64,000 nt of DNA from Rhodovulum sulfidophilum (GCA_003241785.1 QFPW01000002.1:372001-436000); one strand, 5' to 3'. Positions 16,537 through 26,169 are shown, numbered from the stretch's first letter. A program made the numbers and translations. The notes: a model not told the origin generated them from the letters alone.

Positions 16537-17424
16537 TCAGGCGACGACCGCCTCGGTCATCGCCGCGATCGCGCCGGCGCGCGCCAGCAGGCGGCGGGCC
16601 GAGGCGACGTGCAGGTTCTCGACGATCCGGCCGTTCAGCACCGCGACGCCCTCGCCGCGCGCCTCGGCCTCCTCGAAGGCCTCGACCTGCGCCGTCGCGA
16701 GCGCGAGATCCTCGGCCGAGGGCGCGAAGACCTCGTTGGCGATCGCGATCTGGTCGGGATGGATCAGCGACTTGCCGTCCATGCCCATGTCGCGGCCCTG
16801 GACGCAGACGGCGCGCAGCCCCTCGCGATCCTGGAAGGCGTTGTGCACGCCGTCGACGCAGACGAGCCCCTCGGCCCGCGCGGCGAGCAGGCAGAGCGAC
16901 AGGCTGGTGAGAAGCGGCGTCCGGTCGGAGGTATGCGCGGCGCCGAGATCCTTGACGAGATCGTTGGTGCCGATCACGAAGCCTTCGAGCAACGGATGCG
17001 CGGCGGCGATCGCGCCGGCGTTCAGCATGCCGCGCGGCGTCTCCATCATCGCCCAGATCCGGGTGTGGGCGGGCGCGCCGGCGGCGGCCATCAGCTCCGC
17101 GACGCGGTGGAGATCCGCGGGCGCCTCGACCTTCGGCACCAGGATCGCATGCGGCCCGGCCTTCGAGGCGCGGGCGATGTCGTCCTCGCCCCAGCGCGTG
17201 TCGAGCCCGTTCACCCGGACGAGCAGCCGCCGCAGGCCGTAGCCGCCCGCCTCCACCGCCTCGGCGACCAGTTCCCGCGCCCGCTCCTTCTCGGAGGGCG
17301 CGACCGCGTCCTCGAGATCGAGGATCAGTGCGTCGGCCGCGAGACCGCGCGCCTTCTCGAGCGCGCGCGGACGGGATCCCGGCATGTAGAGGACGGAGCG
17401 GAAAGGTTGGATATCTTGTTCCAT
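16537..17424 (-). CDS. mcl2: (3S)-malyl-CoA thioesterase (Mcl2-type, HpcH/citrate-lyase family)
   Basis: A 295-residue TIM-barrel protein with RSVLYMPGSRPRALEKA, ILDLEDAVAPSEK, VPKVEAPADL, MMETPRGMLNA and MDGKSLIHPDQI, the standard CitE/malyl-CoA lyase-like motifs. Two features point to Mcl2 rather than the Mcl1 lyase: the start FRSVLYMPGSRPRAL, as in R. sphaeroides Mcl2, and linkage to mch and mdh as in that organism. Mcl2 hydrolyses (3S)-malyl-CoA to malate and CoA, drawing off the EMC product. The true lyase Mcl1 is not in the window. ATG 17424 chosen to match family length; the ribosome site is poor. Confidence 0.85.
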   Translation of the reverse strand: MEQDIQPFRSVLYMPGSRPRALEKARGLAADALILDLEDAVAPSEKERARELVAEAVEAGGYGLRRLLVRVNGLDTRWGEDDIARASKAGPHAILVPKVEAPADLHRVAELMAAAGAPAHTRIWAMMETPRGMLNAGAIAAAHPLLEGFVIGTNDLVKDLGAAHTSDRTPLLTSLSLCLLAARAEGLVCVDGVHNAFQDREGLRAVCVQGRDMGMDGKSLIHPDQIAIANEVFAPSAEDLALATAQVEAFEEAEARGEGVAVLNGRIVENLHVASARRLLARAGAIAAMTEAVVA

Positions 17425-17643
17425 CGCGTAATTTTCTTGCTGCGCCGCGGCAAGATGCGCACATACCTTACCGGATGACAAGGCCAAACCTGAGCTCTCA
17501 CCCGTGGCGCGTCGCGGCGTTGCGCGCCGAAGCCGAGCCCCGCGCGGTCCCCGTTAAGCATTTCTTGGCCGTCCCGGGACAGCCTCCGGGCAGACCTCAA
17601 CCGCCCGGGCGGAAGCCCCCCGGGACCGCGAAAGGCCCAGCGG

Positions 17644-17967
17644 ATGCCCGTTCTCTCGCACCTGATCCGCGCCTCGATCGGCGCCACGCTCGTCTGGACC
17701 ACGCCGCCGGCCGAGGCGCGCGACGCCCCGCCCTGCGCCGCGCGATCGGAGGTGGTGGCGCGGCTCGCCGCCGATTTCGGCGAGACGCCACGCGGCCTCG
17801 GCCTCGCCGGGAAGGCGCGTCTCATCGAGCTGTTCGCCTCCGAAGCCACCGGCACCTGGACGCTGCTGCGCACCGAGGCCGACGGCACGACCTGCCTGCT
17901 GGCGGCGGGCCGCGACTGGCTCGCGGCGCCCGCCGTCGCGGCGCCCGCGCCCGGCCGCCCGCTCTGA
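17644..17967 (+). CDS. Small secreted protein of unknown function
   Basis: A 107-residue protein with a Sec-type signal at the N-terminus (ending near PAEARDA, residues 20-27), two cysteines (C31 and a C in GTTCLLAAG) that could form a disulfide, and the core EVVARLAADFGETPRGLGL, then ELFASEATGTWTLL. AAAGG lies before the ATG. I recall similar short proteins next to mdh in other Rhodobacteraceae, but no domain. It lies between the divergent mcl2 and mdh. The 219-bp stretch on its left holds the mcl2 promoter but no clear motif. Confidence 0.65.
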   Translation: MPVLSHLIRASIGATLVWTTPPAEARDAPPCAARSEVVARLAADFGETPRGLGLAGKARLIELFASEATGTWTLLRTEADGTTCLLAAGRDWLAAPAVAAPAPGRPL

Positions 17968-18084
17968 CGCGGGCGTCCTCGCGCGCGCCGGCCGCGGGAG
18001 GGGACGGGCTTTTGCGTCTTGCTAATGCTCTGGCGAGCGGCTAGCCAAATCGCGTTTTTTTCCTCACAGAGAGAGAACGGGCTC

Positions 18085-19047
18085 ATGGCAAGACCGAAGA
18101 TCGCGTTGATCGGCGCGGGCCAGATCGGTGGTACGCTCGCGCATCTGGCGGCGCTCAAGGAACTCGGCGACGTGGTTCTGTTCGACATCGCCGAGGGCAC
18201 GCCGCAGGGCAAGGCGCTCGACATCGCCGAGAGCGCCCCGGTCGACAAGTTCGACGCGGTCGTCACCGGCGCCAATTCCTACGAGGCGATCGCGGGCGCC
18301 GATGTCTGCATCGTCACCGCCGGCGTCGCCCGCAAGCCGGGCATGAGCCGCGACGACCTGCTCGGCATCAACCTCAAGGTGATGAAGTCGGTCGGCGAGG
18401 GCATCGCCGCCAACGCGCCGAACGCCTTCGTCATCTGCATCACCAACCCGCTCGACGCGATGGTCTGGGCGCTGCGCGAATTCTCCGGCCTGCCGACCGA
18501 GAAGGTCGTCGGCATGGCGGGCGTGCTCGACTCCGCCCGCTTCCGGCACTTCCTCGCCACCGAGTTCAACGTCTCGGTCAAGGACGTGACCGCCTTCGTG
18601 CTCGGCGGCCATGGCGACACGATGGTGCCGCTGACCCGCTATTCCACCGTCGCCGGCATCCCGCTCCCGGACCTCGTCAAGATGGGCTGGACCACGCAGG
18701 AGAAGCTCGACGCGATCGTGCAGCGCACCCGCGACGGCGGCGCCGAGATCGTCGGCCTCCTCAAGACCGGCTCGGCCTTCTACGCCCCGGCCGCCTCGGC
18801 GATCGAGATGGCGGAAGCCTATCTGAAGGACCAGAAGCGCGTCCTGCCCTGCGCCGCCTATCTCGACGGCGCCTACGGGCTGAAGGGCATGTATGTCGGC
18901 GTCCCGACCGTGATCGGCGCCGGCGGCATCGAGAAGGTGGTAGAGATCGCGCTCGACAAGGCCGAGAAGGCGATGTTCGACAAGTCGGTCGACGCGGTGA
19001 AGGGCCTCGTCGAGGCCTGCAAGGGCATCGACCCGAGCCTCGCCTGA
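18085..19047 (+). CDS. mdh: Malate dehydrogenase (NAD, LDH-like)
   Basis: A 320-residue NAD-dependent enzyme turning malate into oxaloacetate. The Rossmann start is KIALIGAGQIGGTLAHLAALKELGDVVLFDI (GxGxxG with Asp for NAD). VARKPGMSRDDLL and ITNPLDAM follow, and the catalytic His lies in LGGHGDTMVPL. This is the LDH-like MDH class of alphaproteobacteria. I chose ATG 18085 because the first strand begins three residues later; an earlier in-frame ATG at 18019 would add 22 residues. It is upstream of sucC with a 335-bp gap that contains an operator pair, so suc has its own control. Confidence 0.97.
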   Translation: MARPKIALIGAGQIGGTLAHLAALKELGDVVLFDIAEGTPQGKALDIAESAPVDKFDAVVTGANSYEAIAGADVCIVTAGVARKPGMSRDDLLGINLKVMKSVGEGIAANAPNAFVICITNPLDAMVWALREFSGLPTEKVVGMAGVLDSARFRHFLATEFNVSVKDVTAFVLGGHGDTMVPLTRYSTVAGIPLPDLVKMGWTTQEKLDAIVQRTRDGGAEIVGLLKTGSAFYAPAASAIEMAEAYLKDQKRVLPCAAYLDGAYGLKGMYVGVPTVIGAGGIEKVVEIALDKAEKAMFDKSVDAVKGLVEACKGIDPSLA

Positions 19048-19181
19048 CCTCGGCCTCGTGACTTCCGGGGGGCTCCGTCTCGGCCGAGGCGGGGCCCCTC
19101 GTCGTTCCGGCCTTGGGCCGCGTGGCGGCGGATCGGCGTCGAATCAGCCGCCCCGGCCCCGCGCGCCCGCGCCGGGCGCTG

Positions 19182-19212
19182 CGTGATCACAGCAAAAAAT
19201 CATGTGATCACA
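19182..19212 (+). promoter_or_regulatory. Twin (T/C)GTGATCACA operator upstream of sucC
   Basis: CGTGATCACA (19182-19191) and TGTGATCACA (19203-19212), centres 21 bp apart, in the 335-bp region between mdh and sucC. In suc direction the sequence is GTGATCACAGC, nine bases, TGTGATCACAAA, the same as upstream of sdhC, and lies about 186 bp before the start (167 bp for sdhC). The rest of the gap has no gene; a TTTTGCGG that might be part of a promoter follows about 10 bp after the second site. Confidence 0.8.
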
Positions 19213-19382
19213 AAATTCGGCTTTTGCGGCCCAAGCGCGGAAAGCGCGTTCAATTCATTTGCATCGCCCGAAAACCGCGCCTACGCAATCCCGCGTCGAG
19301 ACGGGAAGGCCGCGTGTCGCGGCTCTTGCGTGCCCGTCGGACCGAGATCGAAGCCCCGGCGGGGCCGAAGGATGGGCGGCAT

Positions 19383-20585
19383 ATGAACATTCACGAATAC
19401 CAGGCCAAGCAGCTGCTGAAGGAATACGGCCTGCCCGTTTCCGACGGGCGGATCGTCCTGCGCGCCGAAGAGGCGAAGGCGGCGGCTGGCGAACTGGGCG
19501 GGCCGATCTGGGTCGTCAAGGCGCAGATCCACGCGGGCGGCCGCGGCAAGGGCAAGTTCAAGGAAGAAAGCGCCGGCGAAAAGGGCGGCGTGCGCATCAC
19601 CAAGTCGGTCGCCGAGGCCGCCGAGGAAGCGCAGAAGATGCTCGGCCGCACGCTGGTCACGCACCAGACCGGCCCGGTCGGCAAGACCGTCAACCGCGTC
19701 TACATCGAGGACGGCTCGGACATCGCGCGCGAGCTCTATCTCGCGCTGCTCGTCGACCGCGTGACCTCGCGCGTCGCCTTCGTCGTCTCGACCGAGGGCG
19801 GCATGGACATCGAGGAAGTCGCCGCGAAGACCCCGGAGAAGATCGTCTCCTTCTCGGTCGACCCGGCCTCCGGCATCTCCGGCTTCCACGGCCGCCGCGT
19901 CGCCTTCGCGCTCGGGCTCGGGCTCGAGGGCAAGCAGGTCCGCCAGTGCGTCGATCTCGTGAACAAGCTCTACAAGCTGTTCCTCGAGAAGGACGCCGAG
20001 ATGGTCGAGATCAACCCGCTGATCGTCACGACCGGCGGCGACCTCAAGTGCCTCGACGCGAAGGTCGGGTTCGATTCGAACTCGCTCTACCGCCAGCCGG
20101 CGATCATGGCGCTGCGCGACGAGACCGAGGAGGATCCGAAGGAGCTCGCGGCGTCGAAATTCGACCTCAACTACATCGCGCTCGACGGCGAGATCGGCTG
20201 CATGGTCAACGGTGCCGGCCTCGCGATGGCCACGATGGACATCATCAAGCTCTACGGCGCGGAGCCGGCGAACTTCCTCGACGTCGGCGGCGGCGCCACG
20301 AAGGAGAAGGTCACCGAGGCGTTCAAGATCATCACCTCCGATCCGAACGTGAAGGGCATCCTCGTCAACATCTTCGGCGGCATCATGCGCTGCGACGTCA
20401 TCGCCGAGGGCGTGATCGCCGCGGTGAAGGCGGTCGGCCTCAAGGTGCCGCTGGTGGTCCGGCTGGAGGGCACGAACGTCGAGCTCGGCAAGAAGATCCT
20501 GAACGAAAGCGGCCTCGCGGTCATCGCGGCGGACAATCTCTCCGACGCGGCCGAGAAGATCGTCAAAGCCGTGAAAGGCGCCTGA
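19383..20585 (+). CDS. sucC: Succinyl-CoA synthetase beta subunit
   Basis: A 400-residue ATP-grasp subunit: MNIHEYQAKQLLKEYGL start, KAQIHAGGRGKGK nucleotide-binding loop (residues 46-58), EINPLIV (metal) near residue 210, and the C-terminal flavodoxin-like CoA-ligase domain with NIFGGIMRCDVIAEG and VRLEGTNVELGKKIL. With SucD it makes ATP or GTP from succinyl-CoA. The ATG is two bases after GGCAT-ATG, without a strong ribosome site. It ends 2 bp before sucD. Confidence 0.98.
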   Translation: MNIHEYQAKQLLKEYGLPVSDGRIVLRAEEAKAAAGELGGPIWVVKAQIHAGGRGKGKFKEESAGEKGGVRITKSVAEAAEEAQKMLGRTLVTHQTGPVGKTVNRVYIEDGSDIARELYLALLVDRVTSRVAFVVSTEGGMDIEEVAAKTPEKIVSFSVDPASGISGFHGRRVAFALGLGLEGKQVRQCVDLVNKLYKLFLEKDAEMVEINPLIVTTGGDLKCLDAKVGFDSNSLYRQPAIMALRDETEEDPKELAASKFDLNYIALDGEIGCMVNGAGLAMATMDIIKLYGAEPANFLDVGGGATKEKVTEAFKIITSDPNVKGILVNIFGGIMRCDVIAEGVIAAVKAVGLKVPLVVRLEGTNVELGKKILNESGLAVIAADNLSDAAEKIVKAVKGA

Positions 20586-20587
20586 GC

Positions 20588-21475
20588 ATGGCCATCCTCG
20601 TCAATGAGAACACCAAGGTAATCTGCCAGGGCTTCACCGGCGCGCAGGGCACCTTCCACTCCGAGCAGGCGATCGCCTACGGCACCAAGGTGGTCGGCGG
20701 CGTGACACCGGGCAAGGGCGGATCCAGCCACATCGGCCTGCCGGTCTTCGACACCGTGGCCGAGGCCAAAGAGAAGACCGGGGCGACCGCGACCTCGATC
20801 TACGTGCCGCCGCCCTTCGCCGCGGACGCGATCCTCGAGGCGATCGACGCCGAGATCGAGCTCATCGTCGCGATCACCGAGGGCATCCCGGTGCTCGACA
20901 TGATGAAGGTCAAGCGCGCCCTCGCCGGCTCGCGCTCGATCCTGATCGGGCCGAACTGCCCGGGCGTCATCACGCCGGACGCCTGCAAGATCGGCATCAT
21001 GCCGGGCCACATCCACAAGCGCGGCTCGGTCGGGGTTGTGTCCCGCTCGGGCACGCTTACCTACGAGGCGGTCGCGCAGACCACCGCCGCGGGCCTCGGC
21101 CAGTCCACCTGCGTCGGCATCGGCGGCGACCCGATCAAGGGGACGGAGCATCTCGACGTGCTCGAATGGCTGCTCGACGATCCGGAGACCGAGTCGATCA
21201 TCATGATCGGCGAGATCGGCGGTTCGGCCGAGGAAGAAGCGGCGCAGTTCATCAAGGACGAGGCCAAGCGCGGCCGGGCGAAGCCGATCGCGGGCTTCAT
21301 CGCGGGCCGCACCGCGCCGAAGGGCCGCCGCATGGGCCACGCGGGCGCGATCGTCGCCGGCGGCAAGGGCGGCGCCGAGGACAAGATCGAGGCGATGAAG
21401 TCCGCGGGCTTCGTGGTCGCCGACAGCCCCGCCGGTCTCGGCGAGGCGGTCCTGAAGGCGATCGGCCGCGGCTAG
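20588..21475 (+). CDS. sucD: Succinyl-CoA synthetase alpha subunit
   Basis: A 295-residue CoA-binding and phosphohistidine-carrying subunit. NTKVICQGFTGAQGTFHSEQA opens the CoA-binding Rossmann domain; GGVTPGKGG, GPNCPG and VVSRSGTLTYE follow; the active-site His that is phosphorylated is in RRMGHAGAIV near residue 246. Follows sucC by 2 bp, clearly co-translated. Then 103 bp to sucA. Confidence 0.98.
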   Translation: MAILVNENTKVICQGFTGAQGTFHSEQAIAYGTKVVGGVTPGKGGSSHIGLPVFDTVAEAKEKTGATATSIYVPPPFAADAILEAIDAEIELIVAITEGIPVLDMMKVKRALAGSRSILIGPNCPGVITPDACKIGIMPGHIHKRGSVGVVSRSGTLTYEAVAQTTAAGLGQSTCVGIGGDPIKGTEHLDVLEWLLDDPETESIIMIGEIGGSAEEEAAQFIKDEAKRGRAKPIAGFIAGRTAPKGRRMGHAGAIVAGGKGGAEDKIEAMKSAGFVVADSPAGLGEAVLKAIGRG

Positions 21476-21578
21476 TCACCACCGACCCCGTCCGGCCATT
21501 CGGGCCGGGCGGGGAGTTCACGCCGGGGCCGGGCGGGCCGCCGGGTTATGCAAAGGAGCGGGCAAGTCCCGTTGCACC

Positions 21579-24542
21579 ATGACCGAACAGTCGCAGAACA
21601 CGGTCTTTCAGAATTCCTCGTTCCTGCAGGGGCAGAACGCGGAATACGTCGAGGCGCTTCAGGCGCGCTACGCCGAGGATCCCGCCTCGGTGGACGCGAC
21701 TTGGGCCGAGTTCTTCAAGGGCCTCGGGGATCCCGGCGCCGATGCGATCGCGAACGCCCAGGGCCCGAGCTGGGCGCGCGGTGACTGGCCGCCGGTCCCG
21801 AACGACGAGCTGACCGCCGCGCTCGACGGGCAATGGGGCCCGGAGCCGGGCAAGAAGGTCGCGGAGAAGGTCCAGGCCAAGGCCGTCGAGAAGGGCGTCA
21901 CGCTCTCCGAGAGCCAGGTCCAGCAGGCGGTGCTCGACTCCTTGCGCGCGCTGATGATCATCCGCGCCTACCGCATCCGCGGCCACCTGATCGCCGATCT
22001 CGACCCGCTGCGGCTGACCGCGCCGGTGCCGCATCCGGAGCTGCGTCCGGAAAGCTACGGCTTCGGCCCGGCCGACATGGACCGGCCGATCTTCCTCGAC
22101 AACGTGCTCGGACTCGAGACCGCCTCGATGCGGCAGATCCTCGAGATCCTGAAGCGCACCTACTGCGGCACCTTCGCGCTGCAGTACATGCATATCTCGA
22201 ACCCCGAGGAATCCTCCTGGCTGAAGGAGCGGATCGAGGGCTACGGCAAGGAGATCCGCTTCACCCAGGAAGGGCGGCGCGCGATCCTGAACAAGCTGGT
22301 CGAGGCCGAGGGCTTCGAGAAGTTCCTGCAGATCAAGTACACCGGCACCAAGCGCTTCGGCCTCGACGGCGGCGAGGCGCTGATCCCGGCGATGGAGCAG
22401 GTGATCAAGCGCGGCGGCTCGCTCGGCGTCGAGGAGATCGTGATCGGCATGCCGCACCGCGGCCGCCTCAGCGTGCTCGCCAACGTGATGGGCAAGCCCT
22501 ACCGCGCGATCTTCAACGAATTCCAGGGCGGCAGCTACAAGCCCGAGGAGGTCGAGGGTTCCGGCGACGTGAAGTACCACCTCGGCGCCTCGTCGGACCG
22601 CGAGTTCGACGGCAACCGGGTGCATCTCTCGCTCACCGCGAACCCGTCGCACCTCGAGGCGGTCGATCCGGTCGTGCTCGGCAAGGCGCGCGCCAAGCAG
22701 GCGCAGATGCATGACGAGGAGCGGGTGAAGGTCCTGCCCGTGCTGCTGCACGGCGACGCGGCCTTCGCCGGCCAGGGCGTCGTGGCGGAATGCTTCGGCC
22801 TCTCGGGCCTGAAGGGCCACCGCACCGGCGGGACGATCCATATCGTCGTGAACAACCAGATCGGCTTCACCACCGCGCCGATGTATTCGCGCTCCTCGCC
22901 CTATCCGACCGACATCGCGCTGATGGTCGAGGCGCCGATCTTCCACGTGAACGGCGACGACCCCGAGGCGGTGGTGCACGCCGCCCGCGTCGCGACCGAA
23001 TTCCGGCAGCGCTTCGGCAAGGACGTCGTGATCGACATGTTCTGCTATCGCCGGTTCGGGCATAACGAGGGCGACGAGCCCATGTTCACCCAGCCCCTGA
23101 TGTACACGGCGATCAAGGGGCACAAGACCACGCTGCAGCTCTATACCGAGCGGCTCGTGAAGGACGGTCTCATCCCCGAAGGCGAGATCGAGGACATGAA
23201 GGCCGCCTTCCAGGCGCATCTGAACGCCGAGTTCGACTCCGGCAAGGATTATCGCCCGAACAAGGCCGACTGGCTGGACGGGCGCTGGTCCGGCCTCGGC
23301 AAGCGCGAGGGCCGCTACCAGCGGGGCAAGACCGGCGTCGAGCTGGCCCGGCTGAAGAAGGTCGGCGCGGCGCTCACCGCGCTGCCCGAGGGCTTCAACC
23401 CGCACCGCACCGTGCAGCGCATGCTCGACGCGAAGCGGCAGATGATCGAGACCGGCCAGGGCATCGACTGGGCCACGGCCGAGGCGCTCGCCTTCGGCAC
23501 CCTCCTCACCGAGGGCTATCCGGTGCGCCTCTCGGGCCAGGACGTCACCCGGGGCACCTTCAGCCAGCGGCATTCAGGCATCGTCGACCAGACGAGCGAG
23601 GAACGCTACCTGCCGCTCAACCACATCGACGAGGGACAGGCGGCCTACGAGGTCGTGGACTCGATGCTCTCGGAATACGCCGTGCTTGGCTACGAGTACG
23701 GCTACTCGCTCGCCGAGCCGAACGCGCTCGTGCTCTGGGAGGCGCAGTTCGGCGACTTCGCCAACGGCGCCCAGATCATGGTCGACCAGTTCATCTCCTC
23801 GGGCGAAGCGAAGTGGCTCCGGATGTCGGGCCTCGTGATGCTGCTGCCGCATGGCTACGAGGGCCAGGGCCCGGAACACAGCTCGGCGCGGCCCGAGCGG
23901 TTCCTGCAGATGTGCGCGGCGGACAACTGGATCGTCGCGAACTGCACCACGCCGGCGAACTATTTCCACATCCTGCGCCGGCAGCTGCACCGCAGCTTCC
24001 GCAAGCCCTTGATCCTGATGACGCCGAAGTCGCTGCTGCGCCACAAGCTCGCGGTCTCCGACCTCACCCAGTTCTCGAAGGGGTCGAGCTTCCATCGCGT
24101 GCTCTGGGACGACGCGGACAAGGGCCCGGAACAGGCCGGGGCGCTGGTCTCGGACGACAAGATCAAGCGGGTCGTCATGTGCTCGGGCAAGGTCTACTAC
24201 GACCTGCTCGAGGAGCGCGACGCGCGCGGCATCGACAACGTCTACATCATGCGGCTCGAGCAGTTCTATCCGTTCCCGGCGCTCAGCCTCACGAAGGAGC
24301 TCGGCCGGTTCAAGGACGCCCAGGTCGTCTGGTGCCAGGAAGAGCCGAAGAACCAGGGCTACTGGACCTTCGTCGAGCCGAACATCGAATGGGTGCTGGG
24401 CCGGATCGGCGCGAAATACCCGCGGCCGGCCTATGTCGGGCGTCCGTCCTCGGCCTCGCCGGCGACCGGGCTCGCGAAGCAGCACAAGCTCCAGCAGGAA
24501 CAGCTGGTGGACGAGGCACTGACCCTCAGGAAGGACCGATAA
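21579..24542 (+). CDS. sucA: 2-Oxoglutarate dehydrogenase E1 component
   Basis: A 987-residue thiamine-diphosphate enzyme decarboxylating 2-oxoglutarate and passing succinyl to the E2 lipoyl arm. The N-terminal segment SFLQGQNAEYVEALQARYAEDP is the binding region for E2. The ThDP region includes GMPHRGRLSVL (first loop) and GDAAFAGQGVVAECF (GDG-x27-NN-like), then NNQIGFTT; the C-terminal half has GYEYGYSL, LPHGYEGQGPEHSSARPERFLQ and a C-terminal W-x-QEEPKNQGYW. Length is normal. Upstream GGAGCGGG is rather far from the ATG. Confidence 0.98.
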   Translation: MTEQSQNTVFQNSSFLQGQNAEYVEALQARYAEDPASVDATWAEFFKGLGDPGADAIANAQGPSWARGDWPPVPNDELTAALDGQWGPEPGKKVAEKVQAKAVEKGVTLSESQVQQAVLDSLRALMIIRAYRIRGHLIADLDPLRLTAPVPHPELRPESYGFGPADMDRPIFLDNVLGLETASMRQILEILKRTYCGTFALQYMHISNPEESSWLKERIEGYGKEIRFTQEGRRAILNKLVEAEGFEKFLQIKYTGTKRFGLDGGEALIPAMEQVIKRGGSLGVEEIVIGMPHRGRLSVLANVMGKPYRAIFNEFQGGSYKPEEVEGSGDVKYHLGASSDREFDGNRVHLSLTANPSHLEAVDPVVLGKARAKQAQMHDEERVKVLPVLLHGDAAFAGQGVVAECFGLSGLKGHRTGGTIHIVVNNQIGFTTAPMYSRSSPYPTDIALMVEAPIFHVNGDDPEAVVHAARVATEFRQRFGKDVVIDMFCYRRFGHNEGDEPMFTQPLMYTAIKGHKTTLQLYTERLVKDGLIPEGEIEDMKAAFQAHLNAEFDSGKDYRPNKADWLDGRWSGLGKREGRYQRGKTGVELARLKKVGAALTALPEGFNPHRTVQRMLDAKRQMIETGQGIDWATAEALAFGTLLTEGYPVRLSGQDVTRGTFSQRHSGIVDQTSEERYLPLNHIDEGQAAYEVVDSMLSEYAVLGYEYGYSLAEPNALVLWEAQFGDFANGAQIMVDQFISSGEAKWLRMSGLVMLLPHGYEGQGPEHSSARPERFLQMCAADNWIVANCTTPANYFHILRRQLHRSFRKPLILMTPKSLLRHKLAVSDLTQFSKGSSFHRVLWDDADKGPEQAGALVSDDKIKRVVMCSGKVYYDLLEERDARGIDNVYIMRLEQFYPFPALSLTKELGRFKDAQVVWCQEEPKNQGYWTFVEPNIEWVLGRIGAKYPRPAYVGRPSSASPATGLAKQHKLQQEQLVDEALTLRKDR

Positions 24543-24546
24543 GACA

Positions 24547-26115
24547 ATGGCCGAGATTCGCGTGCCAACGCTGGGCGAGAGCGTCAGCGAGGCGACCGTC
24601 GCCACCTGGTTCAAGAAGGTGGGCGACGCGGTCGCGGTGGACGAGATGCTCTGCGAGCTCGAGACCGACAAGGTGACCGTCGAAGTGCCGGCGACCGCCG
24701 CCGGCGTCCTGACCGAGATCGTCGCCAAGGAAGGCGAGACCGTCGGCCTCGACGCGCTGCTCGCCATGATCGACGAGAAGGCCGAGGCCAAGCCGGCGGC
24801 GGCCAAGAAGACGGTCGCGGCGCCCGAGGCGGCGGCGGAGCCGGCGGTGAAGGCCGCGGCCGAGCCGGGCAAGGAAGCCTCCGAAGGCGCCGAATCGGCG
24901 CCCGCCAACGCGCGTTCGGTCGACATCATGGTTCCGACCCTCGGCGAGAGCGTCAGCGAGGCCACCGTCTCGACCTGGTTCAAGAAGCTCGGCGACGCCG
25001 TGGCGCAGGACGAGCTTCTCTGCGAGCTCGAGACCGACAAGGTCTCGGTCGAGGTCCCCTCGCCCGCCGCGGGCGTGCTGAGCGAGATCCTCGCGCCGCA
25101 GGGCGCGACGGTCTCGGCCGGCGGCAAGCTCGGCGTGATCGCCGGCGGCGCCGCCGCGAGCGCGGCCGCCGCCCCGGCGCCGGCCCAGGCCGCCGCCGCT
25201 CCGGCCGCGACCGCGTCGCGCGACGTCGAGAACGCGCCCTCGGCGAACAAGCTGATGGCCGACCGCGGGCTCGGCGCCTCCGACGTGACCGGCACCGGCC
25301 GCGACGGGCGGATCATGAAGGAGGACGTGCTGCGCGCCCCGGCGCCCCAGCCGGCCGCCGCCCCGGCCCCCGCGCCGGCGCCGATCCCGCGCGCCGCTGT
25401 ACCGGCCGAGGACGCCTCGCGCGAGGAGCGGGTCAAGATGACCCGCCTGCGCCAGACCATCGCCCGGCGCCTGAAGGAGGCGCAGAGCACCGCCGCCATG
25501 CTCACCACCTACAACGAGGTGGACATGACCGGCGTGATGGAGCTGCGCAACGAGTACAAGGACCTGTTCGAGAAGAAGCACAAGGTGAAGCTCGGCTTCA
25601 TGTCCTTCTTCACCAAGGCCTGCTGCCACGCGCTGAAGGAGGTCCCGGAGGTCAACGCCGAGATCGACGGCACCGACATCGTCTACAAGAACTTCGTCCA
25701 CATGGGCGTCGCGGTCGGCACCCCGACCGGGCTCGTCGTCCCCGTGGTGCGCGACGCGGACCAGATGTCCTTCGCCGATATCGAGAAGACGATCGCGGCG
25801 CTCGGCGTGAAGGCCCGCGACGGCAAGCTCTCGATGGCCGAGATGCAGGGTGGCACCTTCACGATCTCGAACGGCGGCGTCTACGGCTCGCTGATGTCCT
25901 CGCCGATCCTGAATCCGCCGCAGTCGGGCATCCTCGGCATGCACAAGATCCAGGAGCGCCCGATGGCGATCAAGGGCCAGGTGGTGATCCGGCCGATGAT
26001 GTATCTCGCGCTGAGCTACGACCACCGGATCGTCGACGGCAAGGGCGCGGTCACCTTCCTCGTCCGCGTCAAGGAAGCCCTCGAGGATCCGCGCCGCCTG
26101 CTGATGGATCTCTGA
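24547..26115 (+). CDS. sucB: 2-Oxoglutarate dehydrogenase E2, dihydrolipoamide succinyltransferase
   Basis: A 522-residue E2 subunit with two lipoyl domains, residues 1-77 and about 125-200, each with E-T-D-K (lipoylated Lys near residues 43 and 166), joined by Ala/Pro/Glu-rich linkers. Then the peripheral subunit-binding domain (SANKLMADRGLGASDVTGTGRDGRIMKEDV) and the catalytic domain with the HxxxDG motif LSYDHRIVDGKGAV near the C-terminus. Enterobacterial SucB has one lipoyl domain; two is common in Rhodobacterales. It begins 4 bp after the sucA stop. Confidence 0.97.
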   Translation: MAEIRVPTLGESVSEATVATWFKKVGDAVAVDEMLCELETDKVTVEVPATAAGVLTEIVAKEGETVGLDALLAMIDEKAEAKPAAAKKTVAAPEAAAEPAVKAAAEPGKEASEGAESAPANARSVDIMVPTLGESVSEATVSTWFKKLGDAVAQDELLCELETDKVSVEVPSPAAGVLSEILAPQGATVSAGGKLGVIAGGAAASAAAAPAPAQAAAAPAATASRDVENAPSANKLMADRGLGASDVTGTGRDGRIMKEDVLRAPAPQPAAAPAPAPAPIPRAAVPAEDASREERVKMTRLRQTIARRLKEAQSTAAMLTTYNEVDMTGVMELRNEYKDLFEKKHKVKLGFMSFFTKACCHALKEVPEVNAEIDGTDIVYKNFVHMGVAVGTPTGLVVPVVRDADQMSFADIEKTIAALGVKARDGKLSMAEMQGGTFTISNGGVYGSLMSSPILNPPQSGILGMHKIQERPMAIKGQVVIRPMMYLALSYDHRIVDGKGAVTFLVRVKEALEDPRRLLMDL

Positions 26116-26169
26116 TCCGGTGCGCCCCCTCGGGAAAGCCAGGGGGCGCGTCTCGCACGGAGGCGTGAC

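Noticed and set aside
14546..19212. Twin TGTGATCACA read as CRP/FNR sites
   Set aside because: CRP sites have TGTGA and TCACA six bases apart; here the half-sites touch, so a CRP dimer could not bind the same way. The motif is kept as a site of unknown regulator.
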